From positions 1 through 10,303 of the forward strand of contig JAHDEQ010000070.1 of NCBI GenBank assembly GCA_020628755.1: a DNA stretch of 10,303 nt, in the 5' to 3' direction. The notes under the pieces are model-generated. The model was not told the DNA's origin. It was given only the letters and a program-made list of their open reading frames with translations, and searched no databases. Position 1 is the first letter of the stretch; each line of letters begins with the position of its first letter. Position numbers and translations under genes: made by a program. The stretch is from Saprospiraceae bacterium. Lineage in GTDB: Bacteria > Bacteroidota > Bacteroidia > Chitinophagales > Saprospiraceae. Shown here in pieces: positions 1 through 6,310 of this stretch.

Positions 1-309
1 TCCAATAGTTTAAAATTTTCATAGCTTCAATTTTTTTTAGTTCTTTTTAGCTTTTTAAATATATAGATATGCAAAGAAATTTAGTCAAAACAACTTCTTT
101 TCAATCCCTCAAAATCTCATCACAATTTCGTTACAGTCAATTGTTAATTCAATTTTCACGGGATGAAGTTTTTTGACAAGTAAATTTACTTTGCTACTTA
201 ATTGATGCTACAAATCTAGAATGGGGCGTGTCAACAAACAAGAAAATTATTGGCGTTGGCTTATTGTTAACAAAAGGGTGGGATAGGATTTGTATTGACA
301 AACCTTTAC
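1..309. other. Noncoding left flank, no gene seen
   Basis: This is an AT-rich stretch downstream of the minus-strand nitroreductase. I see no open frame with a recognisable product on either strand. A plus-strand frame opening at a GTG near 228 runs antisense into the nitroreductase and has no family features. Small palindromes occur (TTGTTAACAA at 264-273, TTTGT/ACAAA at 289-302), but they are too weak to call a terminator. Confidence 0.6.
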
Positions 310-975
310 TTATTCATAAAACACACTTACTTTTTCTAAGGGTTTGCGTTGAAGATTTGGAACTTCGGCTTCGTTCATTGGATAGCCGACAGGAAGGAGC
401 AAAAAAGCTCTTTCGTTTTCTGGACGGTTTAATATTTTTTGTAAAAAATTCATCGGACTTGGTGTATGCGTCAATGTTACCAAACCCGCTTCGTGGATTG
501 CACTGATTAGAAATCCTGCGGCAATGCCAACAGACTCGTTGACATAATAATTTTTGTGTTTTTCTTCGTTTTCAATATCATAGGCTTTTTTAAAAAGGAT
601 AATCAACCAAGGCGCAATTTCCAGAAATGGCTTATTCCAATCTGTACCAATTGGTTTTAAATCTTCTAGCCATTCTTCGGACATTCGTCCATGATAACTA
701 ATGTATTCTTCTTTTTCTGCTGCTTTTCGGATTTCCGATTTGATATTTGGATTGGCAACTGCACAAAATGTCCAAGGCTGCTTATGCGCCCCTGAAGGAG
801 CTGTGGAGGCGGTTTTGATAAGTGTCTCTATCAATTCTTTAGGAACGGGCTTGTCCGAAAAATCTCTGACCGAACGACGTTGGTCAAGGTACTGGTAATA
901 TTCCTCCGAACGTTGGATGGATTCTTCTAATGAGAATTGTTGTGCTTGGTATGGTATAAATTGTTTGGTATTCAT
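310..975 (-). CDS. Iodotyrosine deiodinase-like nitroreductase-family flavoprotein
   Basis: This is a 221-residue FMN-dependent nitroreductase-fold protein, close to the usual length of the bacterial catalytic domain. It matches the iodotyrosine deiodinase (IYD) branch rather than general nitroreductases. FMN-binding motifs are RRSVRDFS (33-40) and TAPSGAHKQPWTF (58-70), and T171 in HTP matches the human IYD threonine (T239) that contacts flavin N5. The three human residues that hold the zwitterion of the halotyrosine (E157, Y161, K182) align with E90, Y94 and K115 with identical spacing, and the LLLPVGYP block (192-199) and the PNLQRKPL tail are also IYD-like. The family removes halogen reductively from iodo- or other halotyrosines; the substrate here is inferred. 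The frame extends to 1035, but I chose the ATG at 975 because the extra 20 residues (MVLFGNAKEQ...) resemble no family member. No signal peptide is seen, so it is probably cytoplasmic. It stands alone, with 376 noncoding bases upstream. Confidence 0.9.
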   Translation of the reverse strand: MNTKQFIPYQAQQFSLEESIQRSEEYYQYLDQRRSVRDFSDKPVPKELIETLIKTASTAPSGAHKQPWTFCAVANPNIKSEIRKAAEKEEYISYHGRMSEEWLEDLKPIGTDWNKPFLEIAPWLIILFKKAYDIENEEKHKNYYVNESVGIAAGFLISAIHEAGLVTLTHTPSPMNFLQKILNRPENERAFLLLPVGYPMNEAEVPNLQRKPLEKVSVFYE

Positions 976-1040
976 TGTATGGATAGGATTTTTTTTAATA
1001 TGATTTTGTTCTTTTGCATTACCAAAAAGAACCAAACCAG

Positions 1041-1056
1041 CCTGCCGACTGGCAGG
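1041..1056. repeat. Short GC-rich palindrome CCTGCC-GACT-GGCAGG
   Basis: A perfect 6-bp inverted repeat with a 4-base loop, notably GC-rich in an AT-rich intergenic region. It lies 66 bases upstream of the chosen nitroreductase start. It could be a small hairpin in the leader, a protein site or a dispersed palindrome. There is no adjacent T-run on either strand that would make it a terminator. Confidence 0.5.
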
Positions 1057-1164
1057 AATCTAGTCGAATCGCATATTTCTCAAAACTTTTGACCTAGATT
1101 TTTAAATTTTTCCGCTTCACTCCAAAAGTATAAAAATTCTCCTTTCAGGCGGTCAAAATTTTGG

Positions 1165-1261
1165 AAATTGCTTTTTTCGACATTTCTGTTCTCTGATATT
1201 TGACTGTTTTTTCTTTAAGTCAACACTTAATGGAAGGATTTAAGGTCGGAAAAAGCAATTT
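1165..1261. repeat. 17-bp inverted repeat, 63-base spacer
   Basis: The left arm, AAATTGCTTTTTTCGAC (1165-1181), pairs with the right arm, GTCGGAAAAAGCAATTT (1245-1261). The single non-Watson-Crick position is a T·G at 1177/1249. The 63-base interior contains its own TTAAGT/ACTTAA hairpin. An RNA from either strand could fold into a long stem with an inner stem. The architecture would fit a structured RNA element, or a small mobile palindrome without coding capacity. I cannot tell which from one copy. Confidence 0.65.
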
Positions 1262-1267
1262 TTGTCC

Positions 1268-1344
1268 GTACAGGATTCATAGGATGATAGGATAGGCAAG
1301 ATTTTGATCCTGTCATATCCTGAAAATCTCAAAAAATCCTGTAC
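1268..1344. repeat. Palindromic element built of AGGAT/ATCCT units
   Basis: The outer arms GTACAGGATT (1268-1277) and AATCCTGTAC (1335-1344) are perfect complements. Inside, AGGAT recurs at 1281-1285 and 1289-1293, and ATCCTG at 1307-1312, 1317-1322 and 1336-1341, so the left side is all AGGAT and the right side all ATCCT. The element ends 8 bases before the stop codon of the OstA-like gene, placing it at the very 3' end of that transcript. It looks like an extragenic palindromic repeat that may act in termination or RNA stabilisation. Confidence 0.6.
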
Positions 1345-1351
1345 TGACAGT

Positions 1352-3595
1352 TTAATCTTTAATCCCCTTAACTTTGGATGAAGCAGGAGGCGAATCAGAT
1401 TTTTCTTTTGAATCTTTTTTCTCTGTTTTTTCTTTGATTATAGTGGTTTGCAAAGAGTCCATCAACTTAGAATCTATTTGCAAAGAATCTACTGCCAAAC
1501 TATCCAAAGTCATTGGTTGTTTTCCTCTTTCTTTATACAAATCGGCTTTGGAATTGGGGCGGCGTGTCAAATACCAGCCGTAGCCGTCTAGTTCAATCTG
1601 CGCAGCAGATTTGACGGGCAGCAATTGGGCTTTTGGATTTGGAAAACAGTTGATACGCTGAACATTATTGTTTTCAAAATTGAGAATCATATTACTACAA
1701 ACGGACTTGTTGACTCCAATATAAGATTGTTGTTCATCGAGGAGATAATATACAAATTCAGCATTGCCTTCGACTAGGAGTTTGTACAATTCGTTGTCTT
1801 GGAAATAGGCTTGAATGTCTCGTCCCTTGATTTGGTTAAATAAAATCTCATCAGGTGAATTAACAACAAAGGCTTTTTCTTTTAGAAAGATAGTATCGAG
1901 TTTTCCGCCTTGCATTTTCATTTGAATGGTATCGGCCGAAAATTGCGTCGTATCTGACCAAACCAAAGGGTCTTTATAAAAATTAAATATCGAATCTCGA
2001 CCTTCAAAAACAAGCGAGTCGCAGACCGCTTGGAGGTCGTTTTTGTACATTCGTACATCGCCATAAGCAATGAGATTGCGAGAAGTATCGGGTTCTTCGG
2101 CTTTGATTTTTTTTATTTCTAAAGTATCATTTATAGTCAAATTGATAGTATCAAGAACAGAAATAGTATCGTTTTGAGCCATGATAGTATCATTTGATAC
2201 TATCATGCTGTCTTTTGGGGCTTTTATAGCATTATTTTTGACGAAAGTCGTGTCCATAGAAATGGAATCTTCTACAATTTTATTTATCAAAGTTGAATCA
2301 ACTTTAGTAGTTTGTAAAGTGTCCGATTCTTCTTTTTTCATTTGGTCGGCTCGAATGGCAAGGAGCGTATCGGCAACCAAAAATAAAGTATCGCCTTCTA
2401 TCAAACTGGTCATAGTTGGCGTACCGCCTGAGGCTATCAAATAGTCGCTGTTTTGGTCGTAACGCATCTCTTCGCTGGTGATGGTGAGATTGTTGACGGT
2501 ATCTTTCCAAAAGACATTTCCAGTTGCAATTCCGAGACCAGTTGCATCATCGAAATCAATGTTTTCGGCTTTTAAGATTTGCTCGCCATCGTTGACAACC
2601 GAACGACCAGAAGTAGTATATTTTCCATTTTTTCCATCATAGACAATGACTTCAGAACGTATTCTTTGTTCGCCATCTTCAAAATAGGCATTTCCTTCGA
2701 GGTAAGTGATGTCATTGGTTTCGTCATAGCGAATGCGGTCAGCAGTCGCTCGTCGGTCATTGTCCACAAATATAGCATCACCATCCAGGATAATTTCCTT
2801 TTTTTGACCATCATAAGTAATCAAACTGGCTGTTGCTTGTTGCTCGCCTTTTACAAATTGTGGATTGGTTTCAAAACGAGCTTTGTTTTTTTCGGTATCA
2901 TAAAAACCACCCTCGCAATAGATTTTGCTTTCGCCAATATTGATGCGGGTGGGGCCAAGGAAGGTCACGACCTTGCTTTGGGTGTTGAATTGAAGCGTAT
3001 CCGCTTGCAATTCAAATTCGGGGTCAACCACCAAAACACTATCTTTAAAAAAGGCATTGTTGGTATCGGCATAATAATAACCTCGTTTACTTTGGAGTTG
3101 GGTTTTGCCATCGGTCAAGATTCCGCCAGCAAAATATTGAGCAAGTTTGGTTTCGAGATTGTAGTTGAGACGGTCGGTAAAGAGTTGTTGATCGCCATTT
3201 TGGAGAACGACATTGTAAAACAAGTCGGCAATCCGTTCATTGCCCAAATAGGCTAATGAATCGGAAAAAATAACTAAGGTGTCGTTTTGTTGGATGATGA
3301 CTTCGCCTTCTGCTTCGAGGGTGTTGGCTTGGACTTTTATGGTTGCGGTATCGCAACTCATAAAAACCGAATCTTGGCGGAGTTCTACATTTCCAGCTAG
3401 TTTTCTGATTTCTTCCTCTTCTTCAATAAAACCTTCGGCATAGTCGGAGTATTCTACTACAATTACTTTTTTGGAAGTGTCTTGTTTTTCGGTTTGTTGT
3501 TGTTTAGGTGGAATGTTTTTTTGAGGACGTACTTGTGCGCTGCTGTTTTGTGTGAAACAGAAAAGAAGAAGGAGTATGGAGATGAAATGATTCAA
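1352..3595 (-). CDS. OstA/LptA-like outer-membrane biogenesis protein, TTG start
   Basis: This is a 747-residue secreted protein. An N-terminal signal peptide (hydrophobic ISILLLLFCF, cleavage likely after SSA at 20) is followed by OstA/LptA-type beta repeats from about 45 to 415. These are seen as recurring short strands such as AEGEVIIQQNDTLVIFSDSL, LDGDAIFVDNDRRATADRIR and LEGNAYFEDGEQRIRSEVIV. A serine/threonine/aspartate-rich linker (about 420-500, many DT pairs) separates a second block of similar strands (about 507-675), and the last 50 residues are lysine/serine-rich. LptA-family beta-jellyrolls bind or carry lipopolysaccharide across the periplasm; in Bacteroidota such long OstA-like proteins are usually single genes. 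The exact role is inferred. No ATG gives the signal peptide: the first internal Met is at residue 79, and an in-frame TAG immediately precedes the TTG at 3595, so TTG is the best start. It follows the carbonic anhydrase gene by 128 bases. Confidence 0.85.
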   Translation of the reverse strand: MNHFISILLLLFCFTQNSSAQVRPQKNIPPKQQQTEKQDTSKKVIVVEYSDYAEGFIEEEEEIRKLAGNVELRQDSVFMSCDTATIKVQANTLEAEGEVIIQQNDTLVIFSDSLAYLGNERIADLFYNVVLQNGDQQLFTDRLNYNLETKLAQYFAGGILTDGKTQLQSKRGYYYADTNNAFFKDSVLVVDPEFELQADTLQFNTQSKVVTFLGPTRINIGESKIYCEGGFYDTEKNKARFETNPQFVKGEQQATASLITYDGQKKEIILDGDAIFVDNDRRATADRIRYDETNDITYLEGNAYFEDGEQRIRSEVIVYDGKNGKYTTSGRSVVNDGEQILKAENIDFDDATGLGIATGNVFWKDTVNNLTITSEEMRYDQNSDYLIASGGTPTMTSLIEGDTLFLVADTLLAIRADQMKKEESDTLQTTKVDSTLINKIVEDSISMDTTFVKNNAIKAPKDSMIVSNDTIMAQNDTISVLDTINLTINDTLEIKKIKAEEPDTSRNLIAYGDVRMYKNDLQAVCDSLVFEGRDSIFNFYKDPLVWSDTTQFSADTIQMKMQGGKLDTIFLKEKAFVVNSPDEILFNQIKGRDIQAYFQDNELYKLLVEGNAEFVYYLLDEQQSYIGVNKSVCSNMILNFENNNVQRINCFPNPKAQLLPVKSAAQIELDGYGWYLTRRPNSKADLYKERGKQPMTLDSLAVDSLQIDSKLMDSLQTTIIKEKTEKKDSKEKSDSPPASSKVKGIKD
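2180..2207. repeat. 13-bp perfect palindrome inside the OstA-like gene
   Basis: CATGATAGTATCA (2180-2192) and TGATACTATCATG (2195-2207) are perfect complements separated by only TT. They encode part of the low-complexity DSMIVSNDTIMAQ linker. Some of the symmetry may come from repeated Asp-Thr-Ile codons, but 13 perfect pairs with a 2-base loop is more than codon reuse alone would readily give. Confidence 0.75.
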
Positions 3596-3660
3596 CTATT
3601 TTTAGTTTTATATAATATTTTCTCGAAGGTAGGAAAATCTAGCATTGTTTAGAATTTATA

Positions 3661-3686
3661 TCTTGGATTCAATCTTGAATCTAAGA
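3661..3686. repeat. 11-bp hairpin between carbonic anhydrase and OstA-like genes
   Basis: TCTTGGATTCA (3661-3671) pairs with TGAATCTAAGA (3676-3686) around the loop ATCT, with one T·G pair at 3665/3682. It lies 38 bases after the stop of the upstream gene and 65 bases before the TTG start. On the minus strand it is not followed by a T-run, so an RNA-processing or attenuation hairpin is as likely as a terminator. Confidence 0.5.
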
Positions 3687-3723
3687 AGCTAAAAAACAAA
3701 AGGGTAAAATTAAATCGAGAAAA

Positions 3724-4236
3724 TCATAAAAACCAACTAGCATACTTTACATAATTATTGGCCGTTCGAGTAACACTTTCTTTAAATTGTTCAGGGCTGA
3801 GAGCTTTGACTTTTTTTGCTGGCACGCCAGCATAAATATAGCCTGCTTCGAGGTGAGCGTTTTCTAATACAACGGCTCCTGCGGCAATGAGTACATTTTC
3901 CTCAACTACAGCATTGTCCATGACAATTGCTCCCATTCCTACCAATACATTGTTTTTTATGGTACAACCATGAATGATAGCTCGATGTCCAATAGAGACA
4001 TTGTCGCCAATATGGGTTTCTGTTTTTTCGTAGGTACAATGAATGATGGCTCCGTCTTGGATATTGACTTTATGGCCAATTCTGATTTTGTTAACATCGC
4101 CTCGAATGACGGTTTGAAACCAAATACTACAATCATCGCCGAACACGACATCGCCAACTATCGTGGCGTTGTCGGCAATAAAGCAATTGTCACCCCACGA
4201 AGGGGAAATATTGTGAATGGGGAGAATTAATGGCAT
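3724..4236 (-). CDS. Gamma-class carbonic anhydrase-like hexapeptide-repeat protein
   Basis: This is a 170-residue left-handed beta-helix protein of the YrdA/PaaY/Cam-like family, at the usual length for the family. Hexapeptide repeats of the [LIV]-G-x(4) kind run from about 22 to 140 (ATIVGDVVFGDDCSIW, IRIGHKVNIQDGAIIH, THIGDNVSIGHRAIIHGC, VLVGMGAIVMDNAVV). The three metal ligands expected for gamma carbonic anhydrases are present as H66, H84 and H89, with the typical SIGHRAIIHGC spacing. The QTVIRGD segment (41-47) holds the conserved arginine and aspartate. The family forms trimers with metal at the subunit interfaces. Many short members lack the acidic proton-shuttle loop of archaeal Cam, as this one appears to, so activity as a carbonic anhydrase is not assured. 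The start is the ATG at 4236. It lies 71 bases after the TraB/GumN gene on the same strand and may be co-transcribed with it. Confidence 0.9.
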   Translation of the reverse strand: MPLILPIHNISPSWGDNCFIADNATIVGDVVFGDDCSIWFQTVIRGDVNKIRIGHKVNIQDGAIIHCTYEKTETHIGDNVSIGHRAIIHGCTIKNNVLVGMGAIVMDNAVVEENVLIAAGAVVLENAHLEAGYIYAGVPAKKVKALSPEQFKESVTRTANNYVKYASWFL

Positions 4237-4273
4237 AAATAATTAGGCAAGTTGAAAACTTACAGGATATTTT

Positions 4274-4298
4274 TCGTGGAAGAAGAATTCTTCCACGA
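4274..4298. repeat. 11-bp perfect hairpin between TraB/GumN and carbonic anhydrase genes
   Basis: TCGTGGAAGAA (4274-4284) and TTCTTCCACGA (4288-4298) pair perfectly around a GAA loop. The hairpin fills most of the 71-base gap between the two minus-strand genes. On the minus strand it is followed by AAAAATATCC rather than a T-run, so it lacks the usual intrinsic terminator tail in the direction of the genes. A T-rich stretch does follow on the plus strand (GTTGTTTTTA, 4301-4310). It could limit read-through or mark an RNA processing site. Confidence 0.65.
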
Positions 4299-4307
4299 GC
4301 GTTGTTT

Positions 4308-5246
4308 TTAAGGTTTTAATTTCTTTGCAGGTTCAATAGCAGTTACTTTATAACCGTCCAAACGCAGCAGATTGACAACACCCACTGCACCACCCAAGTG
4401 ACCAGCACCAACGGCGAAGAAGGTTGCTTGTTTATGCATTTGTTCGCCCATCACAGGAATCCAATTGCGATTTCGAGTTTCTAATAAAATATCTTCATAA
4501 TCACCTACTCCGTCTTCTTCCGAAGAAAGCATTTGCCCCATCGCTTTAAGGTCTTGGGTTTTATACATTTCAACCATTTGGTCAAATTGGCCGTTGTCGG
4601 TATCTTCGGATTGTATGGCAGCCACGAGCATATCAGCTTGGGCTTTATATGGAATACTATCAAACATACTCATTTGGTATTCAGCCGTTTCGAGTCCACC
4701 AACCGACATTTCGGCTTCTTTGGCCATGTCCCATAGTTCCATTTCGTATGAAACAACAGCATTGTCAGTAGAGTCGGCGGTGCTTCCCATACCACCCATC
4801 ATATCCATATCACCCGATGCAAAAACGGATAAAAACAAAGGCTTAATCCGTTCGAGTAAAAACAGAGGCAAGCCCATTTCGGTGAAATGTTCATCTACCA
4901 TTTTGTATTCCTCTTCAGATAGTAAATCCTTTAGCGTTGTGCCATTATCCATAAAAGCACTCATCATGAGCGAGAGTTGCGAACCAATATTCATCATATC
5001 CTCTAAGTTGATTTCAAAGGTCATTTGCTCACAATCTTTGATAGCTGTTTTGGCGGCATCGCTCAAAAAATAGTCATCGGCAGGAATCATGTGAATCGTC
5101 CCAAAAAGGTATGAAGGTTCTTGTAGTTCTTTGCCTTCGATTTTCCACAAAAGGGCATTTTCTATTTCAGGCATGGCGGCTTTGTCTTGGGCAAAGCTCG
5201 TCCCAAAAAAGATTAAAAAAGTCGTAATAAAAAGGATAAAGCGCAT
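4308..5246 (-). CDS. Secreted TraB/GumN-family (Tiki-like) protein
   Basis: This 312-residue protein has a signal peptide (RFILFITTFLIFFGTSFA, cleavage before Q20). The mature part has the TraB/GumN fold: NALLWKIEG...PSYLFGTIHMIP (30-55) with the GxxH motif GTIH (49-52), an acidic FEIN (77-80), the conserved GLETAEYQM segment (184-192), ETRNRNW (256-262) and VGAGHLGG (279-286) near the end. In the related Tiki proteins the GxxH histidines and the glutamate coordinate metal in a proteolytic site. Bacterial members such as GumN are mostly uncharacterised, so peptidase activity here is inference. An unusual methionine/glycine-rich stretch (ASGDMDMMGGMGS, 143-155) sits in the centre. Localisation is likely periplasmic. 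The ATG at 5246 is well supported by the signal peptide. Confidence 0.88.
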   Translation of the reverse strand: MRFILFITTFLIFFGTSFAQDKAAMPEIENALLWKIEGKELQEPSYLFGTIHMIPADDYFLSDAAKTAIKDCEQMTFEINLEDMMNIGSQLSLMMSAFMDNGTTLKDLLSEEEYKMVDEHFTEMGLPLFLLERIKPLFLSVFASGDMDMMGGMGSTADSTDNAVVSYEMELWDMAKEAEMSVGGLETAEYQMSMFDSIPYKAQADMLVAAIQSEDTDNGQFDQMVEMYKTQDLKAMGQMLSSEEDGVGDYEDILLETRNRNWIPVMGEQMHKQATFFAVGAGHLGGAVGVVNLLRLDGYKVTAIEPAKKLKP

Positions 5247-5260
5247 ATTTTGAATGTGTT

Positions 5261-5335
5261 CATGTGCTCACGTATTCTCGTGTTCATGTTATTTGCTAAC
5301 GTGAATACGTGAACACTTGCATACGTGAGTACGTG
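5261..5335. repeat. Large imperfect inverted repeat of ACGT-containing units
   Basis: Bases 5261-5289 and 5307-5335 form an inverted repeat, with 23 of 29 positions complementary and a 17-base loop. Three of the six mismatches are T·G or G·T, so plus-strand RNA would pair at 26 of 29. The sequence is built from recurring pieces such as CACGTATTC, GTGTTCATG (5280-5288, partly repeated at 5256-5264), GAATACGTGAACAC and ATACGTGAGTACGTG. It fills nearly the entire 89-base gap between the DUF3137 stop and the TraB/GumN start. It does not look like a standard terminator (no T-run on the minus strand). It most resembles a repetitive extragenic palindrome. Confidence 0.65.
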
Positions 5336-6262
5336 TTAATGATGTTTATCAAAATCCTCTACAATTTGGAGGAGCATATAAATGTCTTCAAAAAATTCTT
5401 TGACCAAGTCAAAACTGACATTGGACTGAAAAATAAACGGTTCAAGGATGTCTTTCGGTTCTGTGATTGCCACAAAAATTTTATTCTGAACAAAAGAAAT
5501 ATAAATTTCTTTGTTAGTTCTAAGTTTATATTCTACAATATTGTTTTGCATATCAGGCGATAAAATACCATCAACAAAAACATCGGGCGTACAGTAGGTC
5601 GAAAAATGTTGCTCAAAAAGCGGATTGTGTAATTCGTCTTCTATCTTAGTTCCGCCGTAGCGATAAAGCGATTTGACGGTTCGAGAGAGGTATTGTTTAA
5701 ATTCTACAGGCAAAATCAATAATGCACCTCGAATACTTTTGGGAAACTGACTATGTAGAAATATTCCTTTGAACACATAGTTTAAACGGTTTCTGACCTT
5801 AGAATATTCTCTAACGTTCAATTCGCAGAGTTCAAAATCAAGCGTGCCGATTTTTCCACTGATAAAATCTTCGCCATTGTACTGCGGGGCTTTGGTAACA
5901 AATATCTGACTTTGAAGGAAGGTTTTTTTTGGAATTGAATTTTTGGGATCGTATTTAAGCGTTCCAAAATTAACACCATCATCTATAAAATCAAGGATGA
6001 GATTAACAATTTTGGGCTTGAAATTGAGAGCATATTTTCGGATAGCATAGCCCAAATAGGTAATAAAAAAGCCAATCAAGACCATCAGTAAAAAAGTGAT
6101 GGAAAAGATATTGATATAAACTTCTAAGAGAATTGTCGCTAGAATAAGAATGGCAGAAAAGGCCAAAAACCACAACAAGCGTTTGCGGCGACGCTCCAAA
6201 CGCAGCAACTCAGGATGAATCGTATGGTTATAGTAAATCCGAAAATCTTCGAGGCGTTGCAT
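5336..6262 (-). CDS. DUF3137-family membrane protein
   Basis: This is a 308-residue protein matching the DUF3137 family by its overall pattern. A short charged N-terminus (RLERRRKRLLW) leads to two hydrophobic segments (about 29-47 and 52-72). A soluble domain follows with SQIFVTKAPQYNGEDFISGK (118-137), FELCEL (143-148), NYVFKGIFLHSQFPK (161-175), NPLFEQHFSTYCTP (213-226) and DGILSPDMQNNI (231-242). The family is widespread in bacteria and sometimes found near LemA proteins; its molecular function is unknown. No LemA gene is visible here. The frame extends to 6295, but those 11 extra codons overlap a strong hairpin (6273-6300), so I prefer the ATG at 6262, 48 bases after the preceding gene's stop. 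Confidence 0.8.
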   Translation of the reverse strand: MQRLEDFRIYYNHTIHPELLRLERRRKRLLWFLAFSAILILATILLEVYINIFSITFLLMVLIGFFITYLGYAIRKYALNFKPKIVNLILDFIDDGVNFGTLKYDPKNSIPKKTFLQSQIFVTKAPQYNGEDFISGKIGTLDFELCELNVREYSKVRNRLNYVFKGIFLHSQFPKSIRGALLILPVEFKQYLSRTVKSLYRYGGTKIEDELHNPLFEQHFSTYCTPDVFVDGILSPDMQNNIVEYKLRTNKEIYISFVQNKIFVAITEPKDILEPFIFQSNVSFDLVKEFFEDIYMLLQIVEDFDKHH

Positions 6263-6272
6263 GAAATAGAAG

Positions 6273-6300
6273 AAGGGTTGAGGCACAAGCCTCAACCCTT
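6273..6300 (-). terminator. Intrinsic terminator-like hairpin after the ParA-partner gene
   Basis: AAGGGTTGAGGC (6273-6284) pairs perfectly with GCCTCAACCCTT (6289-6300) around a 4-base loop, giving a 12-bp stem. Read on the minus strand it comes 10 bases after the stop of the 6311-6805 gene and is followed by TTCTTCTATTTC, a T-rich though interrupted tail. It would end or attenuate the parA-partner transcript just before the DUF3137 gene, and its position argues against translation starting at 6295. Confidence 0.7.
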
Positions 6301-6310
6301 ACAGTTTATC

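Larger units (their letters stand above)
976..1351. other. Noncoding region dense in inverted repeats
   Basis: No plausible reading frame was found in these 376 bases between the OstA-like gene's stop and the nitroreductase start. The region contains three separate inverted repeats, listed individually, plus a nested 6-bp hairpin (TTAAGT 1215-1220 / ACTTAA 1225-1230). It should hold the 3' end signals of the OstA-like transcript and the promoter of the nitroreductase. I could not find a clear TTTG/TAnnTTTG promoter for the latter. Confidence 0.65.

Noticed and set aside
228..506. Plus-strand frame opening at GTG with 92 codons
   Set aside because: Most of it is antisense to the nitroreductase, whose family motifs are unmistakable. 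It has no recognisable domain and no promoter.
976..1035. N-terminal extension of the nitroreductase to an upstream start at 1035
   Set aside because: The added residues match no family member, and a normal start exists at 975.
2579..3256. 225-codon plus-strand frame inside the OstA-like gene
   Set aside because: It is a shadow frame antisense to a gene with signal peptide and repeats. Its translation shows no domain.
4594..5073. 159-codon plus-strand frame, serine-rich
   Set aside because: It is antisense shadow of the TraB/GumN gene; the serine-rich composition mirrors the reverse complement.
5261..5335. Reading the repeat-rich gap as a CRISPR array
   Set aside because: The units are short, unequal and inverted, with no regular spacers and no cas genes nearby.
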